NCBI RefSeq assembly: GCF_003573695.1
Contig: NC_039361.1
Location: 36,172,859 to 36,236,858, forward strand
DNA length: 64,000 bases
Direction: 5' to 3'
DNA from: Papaver somniferum
Taxonomy: Eukaryota; Streptophyta; Magnoliopsida; Ranunculales; Papaveraceae
Shown: in pieces, positions 23,480 through 35,701 of the stretch
How the letters are laid out: every line of letters starts with the position of its first letter
Numbering within the stretch: position 1 is the stretch's first letter
Program-made: the position numbers and the translations under genes
The notes under the pieces: generated by a model
Seen by the model: the letters and a program-made list of their open reading frames with translations, nothing else
The model's database searches: none
What the model was told of the DNA's origin: nothing

Positions 23480-26084
23480 AGAAGAAAAAAAAAATGGTCT
23501 GAGACTGCTGCGATTCTTTTGGCTCTGAAAGAATGGTCTGAGACTGATGGTTGTGCTGCCTTGACCCACCGTGCCATAGAGGAAACAATGGCTCTACAAG
23601 AACTGCGACGCAAGGGTAAAAAGAAAGAAATCCATGGGAAGTCAGCGGAAGAACAAGAAAAGTCCAACATTAGGATGTGCCGTAAGAAATTGAGCTATGG
23701 ATTATATACGGCCGCAATTCGGACCTTGACTTCCAATGGTATAGCGCCTCCCAGTGAAGGTACTTTGGAAGAGATGCAAGCTAAACATCCATATGAGCCC
23801 CCCCCCTTTGATACCTTCTACGCGAATTATGCAAGCATCATTCGTTGCTTCTAAAGACTTGGTTCTGAACAAGATGAGAAGCTTCCACAAAGGGACCTCG
23901 TGTGGGAGAGATAGCCTTCGGGCCCAACATTTGGTCGATGCTTTGAGCGGGTCTGTTGCTGCTGTGTCGGACGAGCTTGTCACTTGTATTACTGATCTTG
24001 TGAACATTTGGCTTGTTGGTGGATGCCCTTCGGCTTTGGGAGAGTTCATAGCGTCTGCACCCCTTACGACTTTGCTCAAGCCATATGGGGGAATTCGTCC
24101 GATTGCTATTGGTACTATTTGGAGCCGTCTGGTTTCCAAAATTGTTGCTTCTCACGTTGGTAAATAATTGGAGGGCTACCTTAGTGATTATCAGTTTGGT
24201 ATGGGGGTGCCCTGTGGAGGTGAGGCCATTCTTCACGCTGTTAACAGGCTCCTGGAAGTGAAGAGTGCATCTACATCTATGCTTCTGGTGGATTTCTTTA
24301 ATGCTTTTAATCTGGTGAATCGTTATGCTATGATTAATGAGGTTAGACAGCATTGTTCTTCGATCTCATGTTGGGTAGAGTTCTGCTACGCAACCCCTGC
24401 TAGACTTTATTATATGGATAAGAAGCTTTTGTCAGCACAGGGTGTACAACAAGGTGACCTGCTTGGTCCCACGTTATTTTCCTTGACTTTACACCCCTTT
24501 ATCCGCAAAATTGCAGAAAGTTGTTCTTTGGATCTTTAGGCTTGGTATTTAGATGATGGGACCATAGTTGGAGATAGACTGATGGTTTCCAGAGCTTTGG
24601 ACATTATCCAGAAGGAGGGTGCTTCTTTGGGCTTACACATCAACGTATCTAAAACCGAGCTCTTTTGGCCTTCCGTTGATAGCAGAGGTTTAGTTGAGGG
24701 GGTGTTTTCTTCTGAAATACGTCGGCCCTCTATTGGTGTTAAGTTACTGGGTGGACCTGTTAGCTTGGATCCTCAGTTTTATAGAGATATGGTGTTTAAG
24801 AGAGCAAATAAGACTATTGCCTTGATGGATGCTTTACACTGAATGATCCCAGGGGGAGTTGCTTTTGCTGAGGAACTGTTATAGTGTCTCTCAGCTATAC
24901 TTTACTATGCGAACTACCAAGCCTGAGTATTTAGATGAAGCCCAGGTGGCTTTTGACAATCACCTTAAGTAGTTCTTTAGACTGTTGGTTACTGGGGATG
25001 GGACCGGTTTTGGTCTTTTACAACAGAGGTTAGCTACGCTCCCCCTCAAAGATGGAGGTATGGGTGTGTACACTATGGAAGACACGATGCAGTACTGCTA
25101 TTTGGCTTCTTGCTTTCAGACTAGTTCTCAGCAGGGTAACATTTTGAGACAAGTGGATGTGTCCGGTCCTACCCCAGTCTTGAACACGCCCTAGTCCTCT
25201 ACAAACAGGTATGTGGTATTAATGATTCTTCTTTGCGCATGATATTGACCCCCACCCTATGAGCTCCTTGGCAATTAAATATTTTGATGTGGTGAAGAAG
25301 AATATACCCTCCCAGTTTGTTATGACTGCGCGTGACTCTTCTCCTTGGCAGAGCAATAAAGTCAAACATGCTTAGAATTACTTGTTGGCGATTTCTATTG
25401 ATGAACTTAATCAAACAATTTGAGCCAGACAGTTTCGTGCCGTTGTGTGTTATAGACTTGGGATCCCCCTATTTGAGGATGAAGATTTGTGTTCTAGTTG
25501 TGGCTAAGGCATGGATATCTTTAGGGATCACGCCTTGCACTGCAATAAAGGATTTGGTCTCAAATATAAGCATGATCTGGTCCGTGATACCTTCGCAGAC
25601 ATTTGTTATCGGGCGGGTGTTTCAGATAGAAAGGAAGTGGATTTGGGGATACGTGCAGACAATGGAGCGGCCTTATGACCTGCGGATATCCTTGTGTATG
25701 GGTGGGATAATGGTCATGATATGTGCTTGGACGTTACTGGTGTCTCCCCCTTCACAGGCGACTGGGAGTGTAATTTTGTTCTTGGTCGTGCAATTGATAC
25801 TGCGTTTTTTTAAAAAAGGGCCAAGTACCTTGAGAAATGCACAGGTCAAAGACTGGGATTTGGTGTTCTTACCTTTACTACTTTGGGCGGAATAGGGAAT
25901 GATATTGTTGAGTTCCTGAAAAGGCTACGAAATTATATGTTTAGCCATGATGAGAATGTTAGTGTTGGAGATTTCCTTTTTCATAGGATAGGTGTTGTTA
26001 TCCAAAAGGGGATTGGAGCCCAGCTCGTTGCCAGACTTCCATCTAATGCTTGTAAACTTCTTTCTGTTGATGATGATTAATAAA
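23480..26084 (+). pseudogene. Dispersed plant reverse transcriptase gene (non-LTR-type RT), heavily broken
   Basis: Pieces in three frames line up as one RT protein: GTSCGRDSLRAQHL at about 23904, PIAIGTIWSRLVSKI, a DYQFGMGVPCGGEAILH block (frame broken by TAA at 24165-24167), LLVDFFNAFNLV, GVQQGDLLGPTLF, the catalytic YLDDG at about 24548 after a TAG at 24537-24539, then LHINVSKTELFWP. The C-terminal half (DHALHC, RPADILVYGWDNG, CLDVTGVSPF at about 25510-25760, and VIQKGIGAQLVARLP near 26010) is in several frames. There are at least ten stops or frameshifts. AATAAA at 26080 and a mixed T/A homopolymer tract follow the stop. The 5' part is missing. The family is common in plant genomes as single dispersed copies; its mobilisation mechanism is not clear to me. 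Confidence 0.8.
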
Positions 26085-26109
26085 GCCTTGTTTTTTTTTT
26101 TTTTTTTTA

Positions 26110-26640
26110 AAAAAACAGAAAAACAGGAAAAAAAAAGGATATTATCTTGTGCTAACTGATGACGTTTGGTTATTGAGAATTGTTTTTTGTATCTGTGTCG
26201 TGTTATGTTTTTTTATTGGCCGACTGAAAGGAGGCCTTCTATACGATGAGAAAATGCTTCCTTGTCCGTCACAAGGAATGTCCAAGAAATTCAAAATTAA
26301 CTTTTCTGTTTTTACAATCTCATGAAATTGAGTTTAAACTTGAGATAATTAAACCGATTGAAAAGAAATTTCCTTCGAATACTATTTAAGAAACAAATTT
26401 CCAGTTTCAAGTTAATCAAAAACACCATTAAATTGATCAGATTTGGTCAATTTGTTTATCATATTCACTGAATATAAAATAAGAAACAAATTCTTAATGT
26501 TGAAAATCCATTTGAAGGATAATAATAGAAAATACATATCAATTTAATGCAAATACAACATAAAAAGGTCTCCATCTAAATTACGAACCTTCATTTGAGT
26601 TAATCCTAACAAATTTAAGACTTAGAAAATCAATTTTTCC
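26110..26640. other. Non-coding stretch between RT gene and solo LTR
   Basis: AT-rich DNA with no recognisable gene, repeat or transposon end. Confidence 0.5.
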
Positions 26641-27441
26641 TGTGTAAACACCCAAATATTATTATAGGGTAATGGAGACTAATCCCAATACACAATACAA
26701 TTATATGGAGAAACTTGTATTTCTTTGGGAGGATTCTCTCCTTTTATAGGAAAATCCTTACATGTCTGTACCGTACACGTGTACCCTAATACCTTTTCTA
26801 GTAAGTCTTCTATTCTCAGTCGTACACATGTACTATTACAGTTATGATTATTTAGGCACCCCATGGTCATTATTCTCGAGGCAACCTGCTCTTGGGGCAG
26901 CTTGCTTGTGTTACAAACCCGTCCGTGGCGACCCCGGCTCTCAGTGGCGGAGCCAAGGGTTGACTAACCCTGGCTAGAGCTGGTAAACAAGCCAAAACCG
27001 GCGGGTTAACCCGTTCCCGGCCCGTGAAAACCCGTACCCGGCTCGGCTTGTTTCAAAACAAGCCGGGTTCGGGTTGGAGAAATGTCGGCTTGTGAGTAAA
27101 CGGGTTAACCCGTCCCGTCCTGTGAACCCGCGGGTACAACCCGTAAACCCGTAACCTATTTGGGAAGTTCCATCACCTACTTTCCTCTTATACCGCCTTA
27201 TAGAGACCACTTCGAAATTACATGGTTTTTCTTAAAAGGGGTTTTAATTTCGCTTTCTCTCTGGAAAATAAAAAGAAAGAGCTTCGGATTTCGTTAATTA
27301 ATGGCGGATTCATCTTCTACAAGAGGACTACCTTAACCTTCTCTAACTCGTACACATCTCTCCCCTAAATACTCTTTATTCTACTTTGAACCCTAGAAAT
27401 CTTAGCGAAACCCTAATCGTTTCTTGTTTCTTTTGTTAGCA

Positions 27442-29030
27442 ATGGCGGAAGAACCAGTAGTAAATCCTTGTTGTTCTGTGGTATGGTTTTTCAACTCATC
27501 CTTTTTGGCTTTCCTGCTGTGTATCTATTTTCGATTTGATGGAATCTCAACTAACTTTTTTGTGTGTGTGTGTGTGTGAATCAGTGGAAATTTCAATACA
27601 CGGAGGTGGTAGCGAAAAGGAATGCTCTTCGAGAAGCCGTGAAGCTTCTTAATGCTCATATCAATAAGATTCAGGCTGAGAATGTTACTGTCTCTAAAGA
27701 TTAGCAGTTGAATCTGATTTTAATTCTTTGTTTGATTGATTTCAAAATTGGAACAATTTGTTGGTGTAGGGATCAAATTTGTTCGCAGATACCTAGATAA
27801 CAGTCATTTCCCCCAATTCTTAAAAGAAAATGGTTGCTACTATTAGTTGAGAAGATTCTTGAAGAGGGTTAAAGTGATTTTGGGTCTTGGTTTAATTAAG
27901 AATAATGGGGGTTTATCAATTCTATTTTGCATGTACAAACCTGGTCATGATACTGGTGGTTTTGATCCTATGCTAATGAATCTTTGTTGCTTCTGGTTAT
28001 GTTGATGGCGATTCTGAAGAAAGCTCGGTATGTATATTACAATCACCACACTCTAATTTAGATTTCAATTGCACTGCTCTTAATTAGTGTTCATGGTGTT
28101 CAGTCTTGTGAAAAGAAAAGGATGGTCTTTGAAAAACGAAGCATATGGGAAATTGTTGTTAAGGTTCATAAATTTAGCTAAATGAATTATTGTCATTTTG
28201 AATTTCACAATTTCCTTTATGAATTATTGGAAATATAATTGATGGGTGACCTGAACATAAATTCATTTGATTTTGGATAAAATTCTTGAATAGTAATACC
28301 AGTCAATTCATGTATGCACTTAATATTAGCTTATGCCTACAATCTGTTTGATAAATGGGTGAAGTGAGAATCCAACCTTAGCTTATTAAGTTTTGGAAAG
28401 AAAACACCATACATTATAAATTAATGATAGTTTGAATTAAATTTGGTCGATTGATTTACTTGTGTGGTCATTAGCCATGAAAGGAATGGCGTTACATTTC
28501 TAAAATCAACATAACGCTTAAACCTTAGACTTCATTACTTGTTAGGATTAATTTAGACTTCATCACTTGTTAGGATTAATTTCATTGGTGCTATAGTAAC
28601 CAAACTTGTCAGGGGGTACAAGGATATTATTGGTTAGGATGGCAATTGTCAATTTGGGCCTTATTAGTTGGATACATCTCTTTAGTAATCAGACAAGAAA
28701 GCAACTATAAACGGTAGTATGGGTTTGAGTATCTAACCAACCATTCTTAGTTGTTGCAGACTTGTTCTGTGAATCATGGGGAATGCATTTGCTTTTGAAA
28801 TGTCTTCGAATAACCTAATTGTTTTGGATTTAGTTTATGCAACTTTTTGTTTTGGTGTATAACATTTTAATGTGGTGGTTTTCTTTTGACAGCATTAGAG
28901 GAAGAGAGAGGACGAGTAGAGTCAGAGAGACAAGCAAAAGTTAAAGAATCTGTTGTTAGAGTAGAGTTAGAGAATGAGATCCTGCAGTTGAAATCAGAGA
29001 TTATATCCTTACTAGTTTACTTGTATAAAA
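27442..29030 (+). pseudogene. Captured 5' part of a coiled-coil protein gene
   Basis: Exon 1 (27442-27480) encodes M-A-E-E-P-V-V-N-P-C-C-S-V and ends at a GTATGG donor. After a (TG)n-containing intron, exon 2 starts at 27585 with WKFQYTEVVAKRNALREA, then KLLNAHINKIQAENV, and reaches a TAG at about 27701. A later exon after AG at 28891-28892 reads LEEERGRVESERQAK and LENEILQLKSEI. The heptad-like, charged sequence is a coiled coil; the NPCC-W and RNALREAVKLL pattern reminds me of the N-terminus of large plant coiled-coil proteins such as MEE22/EMB1611, unverified. Introns are retained, so capture was from DNA. No intact product is expected. Confidence 0.6.
27561..27578. repeat. (TG)9 microsatellite
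   Basis: Nine TG dinucleotides in intron 1 of the captured coiled-coil gene fragment. Confidence 0.9.
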
Positions 29031-29458
29031 TTGTACCTAGCCTTATTTAATGAGAATCTTAACTTATTTCTGAAACGGGCGGGCTAACCCGTGAACCCGC
29101 GGGTTCAACCCGTTACGGGCACGGGTTGAAGAAATGACAACCCGTGAAGAATTTCAACCCGCGGGTTTCAACCCGTATTAACCCGAATCTGTGGAATCCG
29201 CAACGGGCAAGCCCCGGCCCCTAAAATCATAATAACCCTTGAAACACCCTTACATTTATGTTATAATTTGTATTTAGCCTCCTATTATTTTAGGTTTAGT
29301 CCACCAAAGTGCCCTTCTTTTTATTTTTATTTTTTTAGCCCCTCTACTTCGTTATCTGGCTCCGCCACTGCCGCCTCTACGAATGACGGCTTCGACTCGT
29401 ATCCGGAGCCCTCATTGTTGTCTTCGGCTTCCGGTGAAAATCACGTATTTACACCCTG

Positions 29459-29912
29459 CAAAAAAAGAACAGAGTAATGAACAATCACAAAACACATGAA
29501 GGAAGAAGACGACGGGTTACGGGTGAAGTTTGGCGGGTATAACGGATGCCCGACCCATACTCGATCCACACTTTCAATCTGGTTTCTTAATTTCAAAAAA
29601 TCCATTGAACGGTTTCTCTTTACCCTTCAACGATGGTTCCCAAACTTACTCTCTCTTTCCTAGTGATTCAAACCATTATCGGCAAAAGAAAGAAGAGCGA
29701 GACTGTGAGAGCAGGACTGTAGGAGTTGGTCGAGTTAAGAGAAGGTGGACTGGAGGAAGAAAAGTCAAAAGAAAAAAAGGTGCGTTGTTTATTAACCACG
29801 TGTCCCTTTACTTCCCTCTATCGCAACGTGGCGATTCATTCACCTGGTCATTACGTGGGAGGAGAACCATGAGTTGTGTTAGCGATTGACCCGCCCGATT
29901 CGATTGACGCAT
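29459..29912. other. Unassigned stretch between solo LTR and hAT MITE
   Basis: A plus-strand frame at 29530-29889 (119 codons) is open but basic and low in complexity (RRWTGGRKVKRKKG), with no recognisable domain. I do not treat it as a gene. Confidence 0.4.
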
Positions 29913-29920
29913 ATCCTAAC

Positions 29921-30418
29921 CAATGTAGTTAATATCGGATATCGGTTCATCTCGGCCGGGACCGATACACTAGTACGATTTTATATCGGGGATATTATCG
30001 TTGAAATATCGATTCTAGATTTAGAGACTATAATTTTATATTAAACATTTCTCCACACATTTTCGGATAAGATATAATAGATAACATCAATTTTATCAAA
30101 AAAACAAAAGAGTAACTTTAGTAGACTTGCTTCGAGAGCTACATGCACCTCTACTACCACCCGGAAGACTTTCTTCGCCAAAATTACCCTTAAACTTTAT
30201 AGAAAACGATCAATATTGTCTCATATCAGGAAATGTAGGAAAATTTCGTATCGACCAATACGGTTGATATTTGACCGAAACGGCCGATATTCGACCGATA
30301 TGGCCGATATTATCGGACGATTATCGTATCCCCGATATCCTTCTTATCGTATCGTTTTGGGCCGATATACGAAATATCCCCGATATATCGGCCGATACGG
30401 CCGATATTGACTACATTG
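29921..30418. mobile_element. hAT MITE with ATATCGG/CCGATAT subterminal repeats
   Basis: Ends are CAATGTAGTTAATATCGG and CCGATATTGACTACATTG, with one mismatch between the repeats. The octamer ATCCTAAC is perfectly duplicated at 29913-29920 and 30419-30426, the hAT target length. The 498-bp body is packed with CGATAT/ATATCG motifs near both ends and is non-coding. Confidence 0.9.
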
Positions 30419-30609
30419 ATCCTAACACAACAAGTAGGTGTAATATTTTTCAAAAAGCGACCCATAAAAGAGAACAAATTGTTAGATGTGGCTGACCGCA
30501 AATTTCTCTGACCCTTTCATCCATGGCTATTTTTTAATAAGTTGTTTGGCATGGAGTAGACTTATATATATGGACTTAAAAATGAGTCGCGTTAGTGATC
30601 GATGGGAAC

Positions 30610-31199
30610 CTGGGTTGCACAGATGCGGACACGATATGCGGACGCGGACACCATAAATTTCCCAAAAAACTAGGACGCGGATATGTAAATACATATTTTT
30701 TTATATATTATTTATATATATAATTATGTATTTATATAACAAAGTTAAGTGTTTCGATCCTAAAAATTAGAAAATAGTGCTACATGTGTATAAATTTCAA
30801 AAGAAAATGAGAAATTGTATGTTTATACACATCGAAGGTCAAACAATTATCACTATTAAACACATGGCACAATCAAAATACATTCTTCGAACAACACATG
30901 CCCAACCAAAAATATATGTGATGTCATTTCCAATTACAAAATCCTAATAAAGACTTAAATGATTGATCTAAATGTTTGTCTTTCTTCATTTAGTTAATAA
31001 TAGTAAAAATAAAGGAATAAGTTTAAATGAAAATGGAAAAAAAATGTTCCAAACACAAGTCATCGGTGCGTCCAAATAAGAAGCGTGCGAGAAGCGCATA
31101 TTGATGCGTCGGACACGCGTAGTGTCAGCGTCTAACGCGCGTCCTGCGTCGGACGCGAGTCGGACGCGGACACGACCCCAAAAACGGAGCGTCCGTGCA
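30610..31199. mobile_element. TIR element (family copy B)
   Basis: Starts CTGGGTTGCACAGATGCGG and ends near GGAGCGTCCGTGCA, with GCGGACACG/GTCGGACGCG-rich subterminal parts. The body matches, in reverse orientation, the outer parts of the element at 15820-18250. The last six or so bases of the right terminus have diverged, and no clean target duplication was found. Without the nested LTR this copy shows the natural length of the family, about 590 bp. Confidence 0.75.
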
Positions 31200-31416
31200 T
31201 GAACAATTCTATAACCGTTTAGGCATAAATATTAGTATACAATTTTTTTCTTATTTTTTTTGTCGGCCCGCACTTGTTTAGCAGTAATCTAGTTTTTTTT
31301 ATTAAAAATCAGTGTCCATGTTGTTTGGTACACCCACCTAACTCAAAGTTAAATGATACAGTACTGGTCAAAAGTTCACTGTTTCTTGATTTTTAACACC
31401 ATTATTGAAGCTCATC

Positions 31417-33650
31417 ATGGACCCAAATTTACAGGTCCAAAATTTCCAAGTTCTGTCATATAATTTGACTTCTTATTGTTTACTTTATGCTCCTCAATCT
31501 ATTTTAGGAGCTAATTATTTCTATTTCAATTTTGTGCAGGAAATATCATCATCTGCACCAGAAAAAAAACTCATCTTGTATTCCTGCTGGGGGAGTTCTT
31601 GCTCATGGCGGGTTAGATTCGCTCTACACTTAAAAGGTTGGATCCAATTTACTAAATTTGGTGTGGGTTTTGATAATTTGATGTAAATTTGGAAGTAGAA
31701 GTATTAACTGGGTGATTTCAATTTTTACTCTCAGAGCTTCCTTATGAGTACAGAGCAGTTGATCTTAAGAAAGGAGAGCAATTTAGTCCAGGTTAAGTCA
31801 AAAAAAATTCCATCATCAATTAAGTAATTAATAATCAAGTTACAATTAATATTAATAATTAATCATATTCCATACACGTGTTGCGTTGAATTTGCAGACT
31901 TTGATCGGTTAAATCCACTTCATTTCGTTCCGGTCTTGGTGGACGGCGATCTGGTGATTGCAGATTCATTTGCAATCTTAATGGTTAGTAATTATCGTTA
32001 CAGTCTGACTATAAGAGATCATGGGTTCAAATCCCATATATTTGAACAAGCTTCTTACTAGATTGTTGTTGTTGTGATGGGCTCACAGTATTTGGAAGAA
32101 AAATATCCCCAAATTTCACTCTTGCCAAATGATCTAAAGCGAAAGGCTATTAATTTTCAGGTAGGTTGGAATGTTGTTTTTGCACTGTCTAGACTTCAAG
32201 TGATGACGGTACTTGACTTGCATAATATTTCTATTTGTTATAGCTGGGGGTTTTCCGAAGAAAAAAAATCTTGTAATATGCAGCATATTTAGAGTTTCTA
32301 ATGCGTCTTCCCGTACGGATAGGTGAAAAATATTATTAGGCATTCTTGGATGAATTTCTGCATATCACGCGAGCAGTGGGCTTTAAATAGAATTCCTTCC
32401 TTTTTGTACACAGCTAGCTAGTTGATAGCTGAAAAATAGGATCCCTTACCACCACTTTTTGAGACAGTAAAAAATACTCAACGAGGGCTGCATTTTGCGG
32501 GAGTTATGTTTTCTCGCAAAGATTACAATCTTTACCAAATATTGAGTTGATTTCAGAATTCTACCCGTATTATATTGGAGAAAGACTGAATTTTCCCTTA
32601 GCATGATGACAAATGGAAAGTAGTTTATCATTGCAGCAACTCATGACTGCAAAGTCTAGTCATCTGCGTATCAGAGTATTAGGAGTCTCTCTTAGAGAAC
32701 ATTTCATAGCCAGAGTTATTTCTGTCCGTTACAATTGATTTGACTTCCATATGCTAGTTATCTGTTGATTATGTTAACTGCATACTTGAACTTGCTAAAA
32801 TAGAGTCTTGTGTTACAGGCAGTAAGTATTGTCAGCTCCAGTATTCAACCTCTGCAGATGATGCGAGTGGTGGTAAGCCTCTATTAGCACTTCATATCCG
32901 CTCATTTGGTCCTTTATCACTTACTGTACAAAACTAGTCTGTTGAAATTGTTCCATCTTTCATTACTTTTTCTCTCATATCTGCAGCTGACCATTGAGGA
33001 AAAAGCTGGTCCAGGAGAGGGACTATCATGGGCTCAGCAACATATAGAAAAAGGGTTTATAGGTTAGCATATATTTTTCCCTGTTCTGCATTTCCGCTAC
33101 CATTTGGTTGTAGCCGGTCAGGAGCTTAAACCTGAATATGTTGTGGTAAAAGAGTTGTCATTAGAATTATGAATCGAGTTGTCTTCTCAAAACTTACACT
33201 TTATATACAGCTCTAGAGCAGTTGTTGAAGGACGTCTCTGGCAAATACGCTATTGGAGATGAAGTACATATGGTGTGCTACTTCCCATTCTATTAATTAT
33301 TTTTGTGACAAAAGGATCATAATATGGTCTCTTAATTAGGGGATTTAGGATGCCCTATTAATATTGATTCTCTGTTGTTACTGCATTATGCTTTTCCTCC
33401 AAGGTAATGATAATCCCTTAAGTTTTTAACTGATAATATTACCTGCGCTGTACGACTAAGAAAGAGGTGTTTCCCTATGATGCAGGCTGATGTTTTTTTA
33501 GCTCCACAAATTGGTAATGCTATGAATAGGTTCAAAGTTGATATGTTGAAGTTTCCTACTCTGACTAAGATATACGAATCATGTAAAGTTCTACCAGCAT
33601 TTCAAGCTTCTTTGCCGGAACGCCAACCTGATGCTGCTGTAAGTATCTAG
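31417..33650 (+). CDS. GSTZ: Glutathione S-transferase, zeta class (maleylacetoacetate isomerase)
   Basis: Nine exons with GT-AG borders: 31417-31434, 31540-31636, 31735-31791, 31898-31983, 32089-32160, 32819-32872, 32987-33062, 33211-33272, 33486-33650; 228 residues, close to the usual 220-225. Exon 2 carries the zeta signature SSCSWRVR, whose Ser and Cys bind and activate glutathione. Exons 3-5 complete the thioredoxin-like domain (KGEQFSPDF, VPVLVDGD, ADSFAILMYLEEKYP); exons 6-9 give the helical domain (SSSIQPLQ, GKYAIGDEV, ADVFLAPQI, LPAFQASLPERQPD). The family isomerises maleylacetoacetate to fumarylacetoacetate in tyrosine breakdown, in the cytosol. The 18-bp first exon is the least certain. 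The end GCTGCT^GTAAGT could be a donor to a further exon instead of reading to the TAG. Confidence 0.9.
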
Positions 33651-35701
33651 GCTTTGTTGTATTTGATTGTTGTTGTAAAAGTTTCCACTTGTGACCAACC
33701 ATATGCAAATGTATGGACCTGCAATAGCTGCTTAAATTTTACCAATAAAGCTTGAGCGTCTCGTTTTGAAACTTCTACAATGCCAGCTTTACAGTTGTTG
33801 TAGTTATTGGAAAGATTAGTTTCAATTTTGAAGGTGTTTATCCTTCTCTGGTATGTATTCTTACCGGAAGTGTCAGAATATACCGGTCCATGAGTCATTC
33901 AACACATCGCACCTCAAGTTGAGCTTTCCTAGTTCACAAATTTATCAGATAACTAAAGAAGTGGTTCATGATAGCTGGCGTTTAGTTTTTAAAAGAAATT
34001 TGTGTGAAAAATAATCATAAAGACCTTATTTAGACATGTAAGTTGAGTGAGTAGCATCATGAAATTCAGGTTCTACAAGACCTTATTTAGACATATAAAC
34101 ACTTCGACTAGTCTTTTATTCTCAAGAGAAAAAGAAAAGAACAAATTGATGAGTGTAAGAGAATAAGTTTTTTTGTTTCTTTTATACGCGAGAAGAAGTG
34201 AAAAAAGTGAGCATAGTTGCAACTGAGATGCCGGAGGAAACTGCTAAATCAACTACATCAATGGTGGACTCGTGATTTGCTGTGTAAATGCTGTTTTTAC
34301 ATAACTTGGGAACTTTTGTTCTGAGTATCCAGCGCCTTAATGAAGTCCAGTTTAAAAGAGATCTTGAGATCTTTTAAGCATGGGTAGTTTTCAAGTACCC
34401 ACTACCTGCATGTAAAATTTTTTGTTTACAGCCCGTTTTCCAAATGCTTAAAATTTCAATGTTTGTAAAATTATGACCGTGACATTTTTTAACATTCCAA
34501 ATTTGCAATGCTAATTTTTCTGTTTTTGTTGTGTCGAAGTAACATATCCCTCTCTCCTTTATTCACAACTGAGCTTTTCAAAATTGGAAAACTCCTAAGA
34601 TTAGTAAAGAGAAACAGTTTATGGTCCTCAAACCCGAAGTACAAATTGGTGGCCATGCTGGTCCTCTAAATGGATCTCCCAGTGTGTATCACCATCACCC
34701 TATTGGATAAGCGCTATAATTGCTACTATTTCATTTGACACCTTCACTAGCAGTCATTAAGAGGGGTAGGCCGTTCCACTAGATTGCTGGAACTGACAGT
34801 TCTTGTATAATTCAACACTGTAGATCCGCGGTTAGTCAAGCCGACATGGTTTCATCCGGGGATCATTAAACTATGCAAGATGTTTCGAAATACAAATCAC
34901 GAAATTAACGCGTGTAACCCTTTGTTTAAGTAACACTAAAAAAAACAATAGAGCATTTCATATTTTACAAAGTTGGTAAAAAGATGGTGATTGACTAGTG
35001 TATACTATTACAAGACTAAGAGGAATTAGACAATAAGAAAAATATAAGAGTATTAGTTAGGAAGACCTCTTTTCATGTCATAAAATTTAAAAATTGGAGC
35101 ATTGGGAGATATTCTCCAACAATGATGCTTGCTCTCCTGTAAAACCAACAATGAAGAATCAAACTCAATAGGGGCTCGACTGTCTTCATTCTTTACTTGG
35201 CCGACTTTCACCGTCCTATGTTTTCTCTAATCTTTTTGACTTTCACAGAATACATGACATCCCCTATATTTAACATAGCCTTGCATTTTCCAGACGTGTG
35301 AAAGTGATGTATAAAGATTTTTTTTTTATTAACTTTAATCGTGTGACGAACAAATTTTCCTGTGAAAGCTAAGTGCAACTATGCCCGCATCATTTACAGC
35401 CAACGGTCAGATATGCTGCGAGATTTTCCATGGTAGGTCGAGAATTATTATTTTCTATCAGGAGCTTCCGTGACTCCTAGTTGCGCTGGAAAAAAGGTGC
35501 AGTCACAACCCAGAAGATCACTGGAAACCGGCGCAGTCTTGTTAACTCTCAACACAACAAAAACCTGAAATAATAACAAAATATATTATCCCTTAAATTT
35601 GTGAAGGCTTGCTTAATACTGTACATGCTTGGATTATACATAAATAAGGGGTGACTAAAAATATCCCAGGTAAGAAAATGAGAGTTCGATGGAAGTGGCG
35701 G
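33651..35701. other. Intergenic region between GSTZ and the DUF7054 gene
   Basis: About 2 kb AT-rich DNA between the convergent 3' ends of two host genes. A phrase containing AGACCTTATTTAGACAT is repeated at about 34020 and 34078. No coding frame or transposon end was recognised. Confidence 0.5.

Larger units (their letters stand above)
26942..29370. mobile_element. hAT-type element with captured gene exons
   Basis: Perfect 14-bp terminal inverted repeats CAGTGGCGGAGCCA / TGGCTCCGCCACTG bound the interval. The flanking octamers CCGGCTCT (26934-26941) and CCGCCTCT (29371-29378) differ at one base, fitting an 8-bp hAT target duplication. At 2429 bp there is no transposase. Two blocks dense in GGGTTAACCCG-type sequence (about 26995-27155 and 29078-29215) flank an internal gene fragment. 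Those blocks may be the ends of a second, nested element, but I could not define its borders. Confidence 0.75.
26643..29453. mobile_element. Solo LTR split by a hAT element
   Basis: The left end is TGTAAACACC and the right end is GTATTTACA, an LTR-type inverted terminus. The flanks are TCCTG (26638-26642) and CCCTG (29454-29458), a 5-bp target duplication with one mismatch. Removing the hAT element and one copy of its target site leaves about 374 bp, a normal solo-LTR size. It is non-coding. Confidence 0.6.

Noticed and set aside
29530..29889. 119-codon plus-strand frame
   Set aside because: Basic, low-complexity composition, no domain, no splice or promoter context.
32000..32040. tRNA-like B-box sequence (GGGTTCAAATCCCAT) in a GSTZ intron
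   Set aside because: Only the T-arm-like part is present; no acceptor stem or A-box in register, so no tRNA gene is called. It may be a SINE scrap.
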